This document shows, in pieces, positions 27,946 to 37,200 of a stretch of DNA of 64,000 nucleotides (within the stretch, counting starts at the first letter, position 1; each line of letters opens with the position of its first letter). A program made the translations under genes and the position numbers. The notes beneath the pieces are model-generated. The model was not told the DNA's origin, ran no database searches, and saw only the letters and a list, made by a program, of their open reading frames with translations. The DNA is from Sphingomonas echinoides ATCC 14820 (GTDB taxonomy: Bacteria; Pseudomonadota; Alphaproteobacteria; Sphingomonadales; Sphingomonadaceae): NCBI RefSeq assembly GCF_000241465.1, contig NZ_JH584235.1:418305-482304 (forward strand), written 5' to 3'.

Positions 27946-28036
27946 CCCGTTCGCTCTGAGCCTGTCGAAGGGCGGCCCTCCTCCCGCGCCTTGCTCGCAA
28001 GGGAGAGCGGTGCTTCGACAGGCTCAGCACGAACGG
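27946..28036. repeat. Long imperfect inverted repeat (REP-like) between serS and surE
   Basis: Arms at 27947-27970 and 28013-28036 match at 22 of 24 positions and contain CTGAGCCTGTCGAAG, a repeat core common in sphingomonad intergenic DNA. A 42-base spacer separates them. As RNA it would form a large hairpin between serS and surE. Confidence 0.75.
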
Positions 28037-28066
28037 AAAAGCGCGTCATGCATAAAGGACGACACG

Positions 28067-28831
28067 ATGCGGATTCTGCTGACCAATGACGATGGCTATC
28101 ACGCGCCCGGGCTCAAGATCCTGGAAGCGATTGCCGCGAAATTTTCCGACGATGTCTGGATCGTTGCGCCCGCCGACGAACAATCGGGCGCGGGCCATTC
28201 GCTGACTCTGACGCGCCCGATCCGCGTGCGCCAACACGCCGAAAAGCGCTTTGCCGTGGCCGGCACGCCGACCGATGCGGTGATGATGGCGCTCGCCCGG
28301 ATCATGCGGGACGCCAAGCCCGACCTGATCCTTTCAGGCGTCAATCGCGGGGCCAATCTGGCCGAGGACGTGACCTATTCCGGCACGGTTTCCGCCGCGA
28401 TGGAGGGCGCGCTGGCGGGGGTGCGGTCGATCGCGTTGAGCCAGGTCTATGACCGCGAGGGCCTGGGCGACGCGGTGCCGTTCGAAGCCGCCGCCGCCTG
28501 GGGTGAGCGCGTATTGCGCCCGTTGATCGACGCCCCGCTGGAACCGCGCAGCCTGGTCAACATCAACTTCCCCGCTGGACCGGCTGACCGCGTGAAGGGG
28601 ATCAAGATCGTCCAGCAGGGCCTGCGCGATTACGGACGCCTGCAGATCGTCACCAACCGGGATCCGCGCGGATACGACTATCACTGGTTCGCGCTCGGCC
28701 CGACCGAGGAAACACCGGCCCACGCCACCGATCTGGAAGCTGTGCAAGATGGGTACATTGCCGTGACGCCGCTGCATCTCGACCTGACACACCGCCCCTC
28801 GCTCGCTATGCTGGGCGCATTGTACGCTTAG
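28067..28831 (+). CDS. surE: 5'/3'-nucleotidase SurE
   Basis: A 254-residue SurE, a metal-dependent phosphatase acting on nucleoside 5'- and 3'-monophosphates and short polyphosphate. The metal site begins MRILLTNDDGYHAPGL, and SGVNRGANLAEDVTYSGTVSAA follows. AAGGA is 8 bases before ATG 28067. The NlpD-like gene starts 11 bases after the stop, an order also seen in E. coli (surE-pcm-nlpD). Confidence 0.95.
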   Translation: MRILLTNDDGYHAPGLKILEAIAAKFSDDVWIVAPADEQSGAGHSLTLTRPIRVRQHAEKRFAVAGTPTDAVMMALARIMRDAKPDLILSGVNRGANLAEDVTYSGTVSAAMEGALAGVRSIALSQVYDREGLGDAVPFEAAAAWGERVLRPLIDAPLEPRSLVNINFPAGPADRVKGIKIVQQGLRDYGRLQIVTNRDPRGYDYHWFALGPTEETPAHATDLEAVQDGYIAVTPLHLDLTHRPSLAMLGALYA

Positions 28832-28842
28832 GGGGGTAGAGA

Positions 28843-29967
28843 ATGGGGCATCGCGGCAAGACCTTTGGTATCGCGATCCTGGTCCTGGCACCGCTCACCG
28901 CCTGCATTCCCAATCCAGACCGGCCACAGCGCGGTTATGACGCCCCGCCCCCCTATCAGCCGCGCGACGACCAACGGCCTTACGAACCGCAAGGCGGGGA
29001 TCGTCCCGACCGCGAGCAGGATCGCTACGAACCGCAACGGATCGATGCGGGCGTTTCGGCCCTCCCCGCGCCCCCGCCCGCCTGGCAGGCGCGACCGGTA
29101 ACCGCGGATGCCGAGACCGTTTCGGCGACAAGCTATATCGTCCGCCCCGGGGACACGTTGCGCGCCGTTGGGGACCGCACAGGTGCCGGTTCCGAGGCGA
29201 TCGCGCGGGCGAATGGCCTGGCCGCCCCCTTCGTCATCCGGCCAGGACAGCGGCTCGACATCCCCGGCGGGCGCTATCATCAGGTCCGCGCCGGGCAGAC
29301 TGGGATTGCGATCGCGCGCGCTTACGGCGTGGATTGGTCGCGCATCGTCAGCGCGAACGAGTTGAACGAGCCCTATACGCTGCGGGTCGGGATGCGCATT
29401 CTCATCCCCGGCACGGCAAGCGGGAGCACCGCGGCCGAACGCGCCGCCGCCTTCCGGCTCGACATCGATGATATCGTCACCGGCAGCGAGCCCGCTCTGG
29501 CGGCAAACGAGCGACCGGTCCGCCCGTCGCCTTCGTCGCGGCGGGTGCTGGCACCCACGCAAGCGGTTGCCGAACCGACCCGACTGAGCGGTGGCTTCGC
29601 CTGGCCGGTGCGGGGGCGCATCGTCGCCCATTTCGGCCCCGGCGCGTCGGGCGAAAAATATAACGGCATCAAGATCGCGGTGCCGATCGGCACCCCGATT
29701 CTCGCCGCCGCCGATGGTGTGGTGGCCTATGCCGGCAGCGGCATCCCGACGCTGGGCGGCCTTGTCATCGTGAAGCACGGCGATAGCTGGACGACGGTGT
29801 ACGGCCATGCCAGCCAGCTGCTCGTCCAGCGCGGCCAGTCGGTGCGGCGCGGGCAAACGATCGCGCTGTCGGGGGATTCGGGGTTGGCCGATCGCCCCGA
29901 ACTCCATTTCGAGATGCGCAAGGGCCGCACCCCGGTCGATCCGCAGCGGCAATTGCCGGGGATTTAA
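28843..29967 (+). CDS. NlpD-like lipoprotein: two LysM domains plus degenerate M23 domain
   Basis: A 374-residue outer-membrane lipoprotein. The signal ends in a lipobox at PLTAC (Cys about residue 21). Two LysM domains bind peptidoglycan ([14 protein letters not shown] and [13 protein letters not shown]). The C-terminal M23/LytM domain has the fold blocks ([27 protein letters not shown]) but the metal ligands are changed: NGIKI in place of HxGxD and PELHFE in place of HLHFE. Such degenerate LytM proteins (NlpD, EnvC) activate amidases that split septal peptidoglycan rather than cutting themselves. Co-transcribed with surE. Confidence 0.9.
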   Translation: MGHRGKTFGIAILVLAPLTACIPNPDRPQRGYDAPPPYQPRDDQRPYEPQGGDRPDREQDRYEPQRIDAGVSALPAPPPAWQARPVTADAETVSATSYIVRPGDTLRAVGDRTGAGSEAIARANGLAAPFVIRPGQRLDIPGGRYHQVRAGQTGIAIARAYGVDWSRIVSANELNEPYTLRVGMRILIPGTASGSTAAERAAAFRLDIDDIVTGSEPALAANERPVRPSPSSRRVLAPTQAVAEPTRLSGGFAWPVRGRIVAHFGPGASGEKYNGIKIAVPIGTPILAAADGVVAYAGSGIPTLGGLVIVKHGDSWTTVYGHASQLLVQRGQSVRRGQTIALSGDSGLADRPELHFEMRKGRTPVDPQRQLPGI

Positions 29968-29996
29968 TTCGGAGAAAAATCCGCTATTCGCCCGGA

Positions 29997-31223
29997 ATGA
30001 CCGAGCACACCTCCGCCCTCCTCCGCCTGCTGTCCGAGCGTGGCTATATCCACCAGACGACCGATGCCGCCGCGCTCGATGCGCTCGCCGCCAAGCAGAC
30101 GGTGCCGGGCTATATCGGTTTCGATCCGACCGCGCCGTCGCTCCACGTCGGCAGCCTGGTGCAGATCATGCTGCTGCGCCGCCTCCAGCAGAGCGGGCAC
30201 AAGCCGATCGTGCTGATGGGCGGCGGCACCGGCAAGATCGGCGATCCGAGCTTCAAGGACGAAGCCCGCAAGCTGCTCGACCATGATGGCATCGCCACCA
30301 ATGTCGCCTCGATCCGGCGCATCTTTGAACGCTTTCTGGTGTTCGGCGACGGCCCGACCGACGCCATCATGCTCGACAATGCCGAGTGGCTCGACAAGCT
30401 CGAATACATCCCGTTCCTGCGCGATGTCGGCCAGCATTTTTCGGTCAATCGGATGCTCAGCTTCGATTCGGTCAAGCTGCGGCTCGACCGCGAACAGTCG
30501 CTGTCCTTCCTCGAATTCAACTATATGATTCTCCAGGCTTATGACTTTCTGGAACTGTCGCGCCGCGCCGGGTGCCGCCTGCAAATGGGCGGGTCGGATC
30601 AATGGGGCAATATCGTCAACGGCATCGAATTGTCGCGCCGCATGGACGGGACCGAGGTCTACGGCATCACCACGCCGCTCATCACCACCGCCGATGGCGG
30701 AAAGATGGGCAAGACCATGTCGGGCGCGGTGTGGCTGCACGAGGACCAGTTGCCGCATTACGATTACTGGCAATTCTGGCGCAACACCGATGACCGCGAT
30801 GTCGGCCGCTTCCTGCGGCTGTTCACCGATCTGCCGCTGGAGGAGATTGCGCGGCTCGAAGCCCTGGAAGGCGCCGAGATCAACGCTGCCAAGATCGTGC
30901 TCGCCAATGCCGCCACCGCCATGTGCCGTGGCGAAGCCGCCGCAGCCGAAGCCGCCGAAACTGCGCGGCGCACCTTTGAAGAAGGGGGCGCGGGCGGGGC
31001 GCTGCCGACCTTCGCCGTCGTCGGCCCGATCGGCATTGTCGATGCGTTGATCGGCTTAGGCTTCGCGGCATCGAAGGGCGAGGCGAAGCGGCTGATCAAA
31101 GGCGGCGGCGCGCGCGTGGGCGCGGACAAGGTCAGCGATGAGGCGCTGATGATCGAGGTGGGCGACGAGCCGGTGCGGATTGCCGCGGGTAAGAAGCATC
31201 ACGGCCTGTTGGTCCGTGCGTAA
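29997..31223 (+). CDS. tyrS: Tyrosyl-tRNA synthetase
   Basis: A 408-residue class I synthetase. The HIGH-type motif is HVGS at residues 50-53, and the KMSKS loop appears as KMGKT starting at Lys236. Tyrosine-binding residues are in [25 protein letters not shown], and an S4 RNA-binding domain closes the protein ([12 protein letters not shown]). The ribosome site is weak (CCGGA). The gene stands alone. Confidence 0.96.
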   Translation: MTEHTSALLRLLSERGYIHQTTDAAALDALAAKQTVPGYIGFDPTAPSLHVGSLVQIMLLRRLQQSGHKPIVLMGGGTGKIGDPSFKDEARKLLDHDGIATNVASIRRIFERFLVFGDGPTDAIMLDNAEWLDKLEYIPFLRDVGQHFSVNRMLSFDSVKLRLDREQSLSFLEFNYMILQAYDFLELSRRAGCRLQMGGSDQWGNIVNGIELSRRMDGTEVYGITTPLITTADGGKMGKTMSGAVWLHEDQLPHYDYWQFWRNTDDRDVGRFLRLFTDLPLEEIARLEALEGAEINAAKIVLANAATAMCRGEAAAAEAAETARRTFEEGGAGGALPTFAVVGPIGIVDALIGLGFAASKGEAKRLIKGGGARVGADKVSDEALMIEVGDEPVRIAAGKKHHGLLVRA

Positions 31224-31336
31224 ATCTCGATAGAACCTCAAAAAATATAACGGTTAGCGGACGTTAAGCGGCTTCGTTGCGACCTGTTTTACATCCTTTG
31301 TCGTATTTTTGCCGAGCCCATTAGAGGGGTTTGGCA

Positions 31337-31669
31337 ATGGCGAAGGCACTGGCAGGACAGGTCGCGGACAAGCGCGCCCTGGCCCGCGACGAAGTACATT
31401 ATCGCGCCCGGGCTTATGGTCCGGACGCACAACAGGTGTCGTTGCTGATCGTGAATCTGTCGGCGCTCGGCCTGATGGCGCGCGCCGAGATTCCCTATGG
31501 CGAAGGGGAGCGGTTACGCGTGACGTTGCCGGTGGTCGGCGTCGTGGTCGCGGAAATCCGCTGGTCGCTGGGCGGGCGGATCGGATGCGAGCTGGATCAA
31601 CCGATCGACCTTGCGGATTATTATGAGGTGCTGGCGGTGATGGTGCGGGGTAATCGCGGGGGCCCATAA
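31337..31669 (+). CDS. PilZ-domain protein (c-di-GMP binding)
   Basis: A 110-residue single PilZ domain. RALAR gives the RxxxR arm and NLSALG the second motif, both intact, so c-di-GMP binding is likely. Strands such as LRVTLPVVGVVVAEIRWSLGGRIGCEL complete the barrel. GAGGGG 8 bases upstream supports ATG 31337. It is the second PilZ gene in the window; the two are not close copies. The stop is 16 bases from the convergent recG stop. Confidence 0.85.
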   Translation: MAKALAGQVADKRALARDEVHYRARAYGPDAQQVSLLIVNLSALGLMARAEIPYGEGERLRVTLPVVGVVVAEIRWSLGGRIGCELDQPIDLADYYEVLAVMVRGNRGGP

Positions 31670-31684
31670 GGCTCCCGTTCGACA

Positions 31685-33745
31685 TCACCCAGATCGCAGC
31701 AAGGCAACGCCCGCTTCGCGCTCGAACAGATAGAGCGCGGTTCGCGCCGCCTGGCCGCGTGCGCCGTCCAGCCCACCGTCGCGGTCGATCAGCAGGCGGG
31801 CATCATCGGTGGCGATCGGCAGCAAGGTGGTCAGCATGTCGGGCGTCGCGAGGCGGAAACCCGCCTCGCCCGATTGCTTGGTGCCGAGCAATTCGCCTGC
31901 GCCCCGCAACCGCAGATCTTCCTCGGCGATACGGAACCCGTCATTGGTCTCGCGCATCAACGCGAGGCGCGCGCGCGACGTTTCGCTCAGCGCTCCGCCA
32001 CGGATCAACAGGCAGTTCGATTTGCCCGACCCCCGCCCGACGCGCCCGCGCAACTGGTGCAATTGCGCAAGGCCAAAGCGGTCGGCATGTTCGATCACGA
32101 TCAGCGTTGCATTGGGCACGTCGACCCCGACCTCTATCACCGTCGTCGCCACCAGCACGCCCAAGTGCCCGCTGGCAAAGGCCGCCATCACCGCATCCTT
32201 TTCGGCAGGCTTCATCTTGCCATGGACCAGCCCGACGCGGTCGCCAAAGCGCGCGCGCAGCGTCTCCGCGCGGGCCTCGGCCGCCGCGAGATCGCTCTTT
32301 TCGCTCTCCTCGACCAACGGGCACACCCAATAGGCCTGGCCGTCATCGGACAGGTGCCGCCCGAGCGCATCGACGACATCGCTCAGCCGGTCTTCGGAAA
32401 TCACGCGCGTTTCGATCGGCTGGCGCCCCGGCGGCATTTCGTCGAGCTGGCTCACGTCCATCTCGCCATAATGGGCCAGCGTCAGCGTGCGCGGGATCGG
32501 CGTCGCCGTCATCGCCAGCAAATGCGGCGCGGCCTTGGCCTTGGCCTGCAACATCATCCGCTGCGCAACGCCAAAGCGGTGCTGCTCATCGACCACCACC
32601 AGCCCGAGATCCTTATAGGACACCGCTTCCTGGAAGATCGCATGCGTGCCGATCAGAATGTCGATCGTGCCCGCCGCCAGCCCCATCAGTGTCGCTTCGC
32701 GCACGCGCCCCTTGTCGCGCCCGGTCAGCACCGCAACCTCGACCGGCAAGCCCGCCAGCATCCGCCGCAGCGACTCATAATGCTGCCGCGCGAGGATCTC
32801 GGTCGGCGCGAGCAGCGCCGCCTGCGCGCTCGCTTCCACCGCGGTCAGCATCGCCAGCGTCGCCACCAGCGTCTTGCCCGCGCCGACATCGCCTTGCAGC
32901 AGCCGCAGCATCGGCTGCGCCTGCGCCAGATCCCCCTCAATCTCGCGCACCGTGCGCGCCTGCGCGCCGGTCAGCGCATAGGGCAAGCGCAGCGCCTCGC
33001 GCAGCTTGCCCGTCCCGACCAGCGCCCGCCCACGCCTGGCCCGCGACGATTGCCGCACCAGCATCAGCGCAAGCTGGTTGGCGAACACCTCGTCATAGGC
33101 CAGCCGTGTGCGCGCAACGGTGTCGGACGGGTCGGCATGAAGGCGCGCCAACGCCGCACGCCAGCCGGGCCAATCGTGCTTGGCCAGCAAGCCCGGTTCG
33201 ATCCATTCCGCCAAATCGGGCGCGCGCTCGATCGCTTGCGCCGCCAAATGCCCCATCCGCTTGGACGTGATCCCCTCCGACAGCGGATAGATCGCCTCGC
33301 GCTCGGGCGTGTCCTCGGCTTCCTCCAGCGGCAGTACATAGTCGGGATGCACGATCTGCAATTCCTGGCCGTACTGCTCCAGCCGCCCCGACACGCGGCG
33401 CGGCTCGCCGATCGGTGCGAGCTTCTTGGCCCAGCCCGAATGCCCGCCAAAATAGACGAGGCTGACATAATTGCCGCGCGCATCGGTCGCCTGCACTCGC
33501 GTCGGCCCGCGTCCGGCGCTGGAGCGATAGGATTGCGCGGTCAGTGTGATTGCGATCGTGCGCCCGGCATCGGCCATGTCGAGCTCGTCGCGCGCCAGCC
33601 GATCGACCCAACCGGTCGGCAAATGAAAGGCGACATCCACCACACGCGACAGCCCCAGCCGGTCGAGCGGCTTGGCCAGACCAGGGCCAATGCCCTTCAG
33701 CGCCGTGACTTCGGCGAACAATGGATTGAGGATATCGGGCCGCAT
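31685..33745 (-). CDS. recG: ATP-dependent DNA helicase RecG
   Basis: A 686-residue helicase that reverses stalled replication forks and migrates Holliday junctions. The N-terminal wedge domain (with LKGIGPGLAKPLDRLGL) is followed by Walker A LLQGDVGAGKTLVA, motif II DEQHRFGV, motif III MTATPIPRTL and motif VI QLRGRVGRG. The length matches E. coli RecG (693). ATG 33745 is the family start; longer in-frame sequence upstream runs into sdhE territory on the other strand and is rejected. Divergent from sdhE-mfd with an 87-base gap. Confidence 0.96.
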   Translation of the reverse strand: MRPDILNPLFAEVTALKGIGPGLAKPLDRLGLSRVVDVAFHLPTGWVDRLARDELDMADAGRTIAITLTAQSYRSSAGRGPTRVQATDARGNYVSLVYFGGHSGWAKKLAPIGEPRRVSGRLEQYGQELQIVHPDYVLPLEEAEDTPEREAIYPLSEGITSKRMGHLAAQAIERAPDLAEWIEPGLLAKHDWPGWRAALARLHADPSDTVARTRLAYDEVFANQLALMLVRQSSRARRGRALVGTGKLREALRLPYALTGAQARTVREIEGDLAQAQPMLRLLQGDVGAGKTLVATLAMLTAVEASAQAALLAPTEILARQHYESLRRMLAGLPVEVAVLTGRDKGRVREATLMGLAAGTIDILIGTHAIFQEAVSYKDLGLVVVDEQHRFGVAQRMMLQAKAKAAPHLLAMTATPIPRTLTLAHYGEMDVSQLDEMPPGRQPIETRVISEDRLSDVVDALGRHLSDDGQAYWVCPLVEESEKSDLAAAEARAETLRARFGDRVGLVHGKMKPAEKDAVMAAFASGHLGVLVATTVIEVGVDVPNATLIVIEHADRFGLAQLHQLRGRVGRGSGKSNCLLIRGGALSETSRARLALMRETNDGFRIAEEDLRLRGAGELLGTKQSGEAGFRLATPDMLTTLLPIATDDARLLIDRDGGLDGARGQAARTALYLFEREAGVALLRSG

Positions 33746-33832
33746 GACTATCTGGGGTGCTCTTACCCCCACCCGGCCACCACCGCCAGCACATGCTGTC
33801 GGCGTGCGTCGGGCAATCTGCGTTGGACGCCC

Positions 33833-34099
33833 ATGGACCGCGAAACCCGCCTCAAACGCCTGCGCTTCCGCAGCTGGCACCGTGGCACCAAGGAAGCCGA
33901 CCTGCTGATCGGCGGCTTTTTCGACGCGCGCTCGGACGGATGGAACGACGCGGAGATCACGCTGTTCGAGGAATTGCTGGAGGAACAGGATGTCGACATC
34001 ATGGCCTGGGCGATCGGAACCGAAGCCTGCCCGCCGCGCTATCAAGGCTCGATCGTCGATGCGCTGAAAGCGCTGAACTACGTGCCGATCGCGGAATAA
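33833..34099 (+). CDS. sdhE: Succinate dehydrogenase assembly factor SdhE (FAD assembly factor)
   Basis: An 88-residue SdhE/DUF339 protein that helps attach FAD covalently to SdhA. The signature RGTKEADLLIGGF near residues 17-29 is intact and the fold is the usual five-helix bundle. The gene sits between recG (divergent) and mfd, a standard alphaproteobacterial order. Its ATG at 33833 is the first in frame that fits. Confidence 0.92.
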   Translation: MDRETRLKRLRFRSWHRGTKEADLLIGGFFDARSDGWNDAEITLFEELLEEQDVDIMAWAIGTEACPPRYQGSIVDALKALNYVPIAE

Positions 34100-34106
34100 A
34101 AAATCT

Positions 34107-34230
34107 CCCTCTCCCCGCTCGCGGGGAGAGGGCCGGGGAGAGGGGCAGTAACGCGCACGCCCTTCCATGACTGCCCCTCTCCCGCGCTTCGCTTCGCTCG
34201 CTTGCCCTCTCCCCGCAAGCGGGGAGAGGG
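34107..34230. repeat. Compound palindromic repeat (REPIN-like) between sdhE and mfd
   Basis: Two hairpins, CCCTCTCCCCGC/GCGGGGAGAGGG at 34107-34132 and again at 34205-34230, flank a perfect 14-bp inverted pair GGGAGAGGGGCAGT (34136-34149) and its complement (34170-34183). The right hairpin ends 9 bases before the mfd ATG, so the best mfd Shine-Dalgarno (GAGAGGG) lies inside it. Confidence 0.85.
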
Positions 34231-34238
34231 AAACAAGA

Positions 34239-37200
34239 ATGCCCAACCTGTCGCACATCCTCACCGCCAAGACCCCGCTCACGCTCGCGGGCGTGCCCAC
34301 CGGGTTCGAGCCGTGGCTGCTCGCCGATCTCGCCCGCGCCGCCAAGACGCGCGCGGTGTTCGTCGCGCCGGACGAAGCGGCGATGCGCGCGATCGCGGCA
34401 ACCGCCCCCACCTTCGCGCCCGATCTCGAAGTGCTCACCTTCCCGGCGTGGGACTGCCTGCCCTATGACCGCGCCTCACCGACCTTGCGCGTCATGGCCG
34501 AGCGCATGGCGACGCTCTACCGCCTGCAACAGCCGCCCAAGGGGCCGCAATTGCTGCTCACCACCGTCAATGCGGTGGCGCAGCGCACGCTGACGCCGTT
34601 CCGCATCCGCCAATTGGTCGCGCGGCTTGCGCCCAAGGAGCGGATCGGCCGCGACCGGCTTGCCGCGCTCTTGCAAGCCAATGGCTATGTCCGCGTCGAA
34701 ACCGTTGCCGATGCGGGTGAATTCGCCGTGCGCGGCGGCCTGGTCGATCTGTTCCCGAGCGGCGAGGAACACGCACTGCGGCTCGATTTCTTCGGCGACG
34801 AAATCGAAAGCGTCCGCACCTTCGACCCTACTGACCAGCGCACCACCGGGCGCGTCGACGGCTTCGTGCTGCTCCCCGCCTCCGAAACGCTGATCGACGA
34901 GGACAGCGTCAAGCGCTTCCGCGCGCGCTATCGCGAGCGTTTCGGCGCGACCGCGACCGGCGACCCGCTCTATCAGGCGATCAGCGACGGGCGGCGCCTG
35001 GCGGGGATGGAGCATTGGCTGCCGCTGTTTGAGGACAAACTCGCCACGCTGTTCGATCATCTGGGCGACGGTGCGGTGATCCTGCGCGATGCCGGATCGG
35101 TCGCAGCCGCAGAACAACGCTTCGAAGCGATCACCGATTATCACGCCAATCGCGTGAAGGCGCAGTCGAGCGATCCCGGCAGCTATCGCCCGCTCCCCGT
35201 CGACAGCCTGTATCTCACCGCCAAGGACTTTGCCGAGCGGCTCGACCAGGCCCCCGCCCACCGCATCACCGCCTTCCACGAACCGGAAACCGCCACCGTG
35301 ATCGATTTCGGCGTGGACGGCCCGCGCGATTTCGGTGCCGAGCGCGCCAATGGCGCGAACGTCTATGAAGCCGTCGTCCACCATTTGCGCGGGCTGGCAC
35401 GCGACGGGCGCAAGGCGGTGCTGGCAAGCTATTCGACCGGCGCGCGCGAGCGTCTTGCCGGGCTGCTGAGGGACCATGGCGCGACCAACCTCAAGCTGGT
35501 CGATACCTGGCAGGAAGCGCTGGGGGCGTCTGCTCCTGCTTCTCCCCTCCCTGGAAGGGAGGGGTCGGGGGTGGGTCGCTCTGAAACGGGCACCACCTCC
35601 CCTACGGGCCAACCCACCCCCAGCCCCTCCCTGTCAGGGAGGGGAGGCCAAGGCGCGACCGTCGCCCTCCTCATCCTCCCCCTCGACCACGGTTTCAGCA
35701 GCCCGCAGGTCGCGCTGCTCACCGAGCAGGACATGCTCGGCGACCGCCTCGTGCGGCGCAACAAGCGCAAGAAATCGGCCGATGCCTTCCTCGCCGAACT
35801 GGCGATGCTCACACCCGGCGATCTCGTCGTCCATGCCGATCACGGCATCGGTCGCTATGAGGGGCTGACCTCGATCCCCGTCGGTCAGGCCCCGCACGAT
35901 TGCGTTGCACTGACCTATGCCGGCGGCGACAAATTGTTCGTGCCCGTCGAAAATCTCGAAGTGCTGAGCCGCTACGGCTCGGACAGCGAAGGCGCGAGCC
36001 TCGATAAACTCGGCGGCGAGGCGTGGCAGCGCCGCAAATCCCGGATGAAGGAGCGCATCCGCGAAATCGCGGGCGAACTCATCGCCACCGCCGCCGAACG
36101 CGCGCTGCGCCCCGCCGAAACGATCGATCGCGACAGCAGCTACGCCGCCTTTGTAGACCGCTTCCCTTATGAAGAAACCGACGATCAGGATCGCGCGATC
36201 GAGGATGTGATGGGCGATCTCGGCAAGGGCACGCCGATGGACCGGCTCGTCGTCGGCGATGTCGGTTTCGGCAAGACCGAAGTCGCGCTGCGCGGTGCCT
36301 TCGCCGCCGCGATGGCCGGGCTGCAGGTCGCGGTGGTGTGCCCCACCACCCTGCTCGCGCGCCAGCATTTCAACAACTTCACCGCGCGTTTCGAGGGTTT
36401 CCCCTTGAACGTCGGCCGCCTCAGCCGCCTCGTGCCCGGCGCCGAGGCCAAGGCAACCAAGGAAGGCCTCGCCAACGGCACGATCGACGTGGTCGTCGGC
36501 ACGCACGCGATCCTCGCCAAGGGCATCGAGTTCAAGCGCCTCGGCCTGGTCGTGGTCGATGAGGAGCAGCGCTTCGGCGTCACCCACAAGGAACGGCTGA
36601 AGGCCCTCAAGAACGACGTCCATGTCCTCACCCTCACCGCCACGCCGATCCCGCGCACGCTGCAAATGGCGATGTCGGGCCTGCGCGAACTGTCGGTGAT
36701 CCAGACCCCGCCGGTCGATCGCCTCGCGGTGCGCACCTATGTCATGCCGTGGGACCCGGTGGTGCTGCGCGAGGCGTTGCTGCGCGAGCATTATCGCGGC
36801 GGCCAGAGCTTCTTCGTCACCCCCCGCATCGCCGATCTGCCCGATATCGAAGCGTTCATGCGAGATCACGTGCCCGAGGTCCGCTACGTCGTCGCGCACG
36901 GCCAGATGGCACCGACCGAAGTCGAAGAGCGGATGTCGGCGTTTTACGACAAGAAATTCGAGGTGCTGATCTCGACCACCATCGTCGAAAGCGGGCTCGA
37001 TATTCCGAGCGCCAACACGATGATCATCCACCGCGCCGATCGCTTCGGCCTCGCCCAGCTCTATCAGCTGCGCGGGCGCGTCGGGCGCGCCAAGACCCGC
37101 GCTTATGCCTATCTCACCACCCCCGAAAACCGTATCTTGAGCGAAACCGCCGAAAAGCGGCTCAAGGTGCTGAGCGATCTCGATACTTTGGGCGCGGGCT

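Noticed and set aside
31874..34099. Very long plus-strand open frame (741 codons) opposite recG
   Set aside because: It is antisense to recG, rich in Arg/His/Gln from high-GC codon mirroring, and contains no family motif. The true gene in its 3' end is sdhE at 33833-34099.
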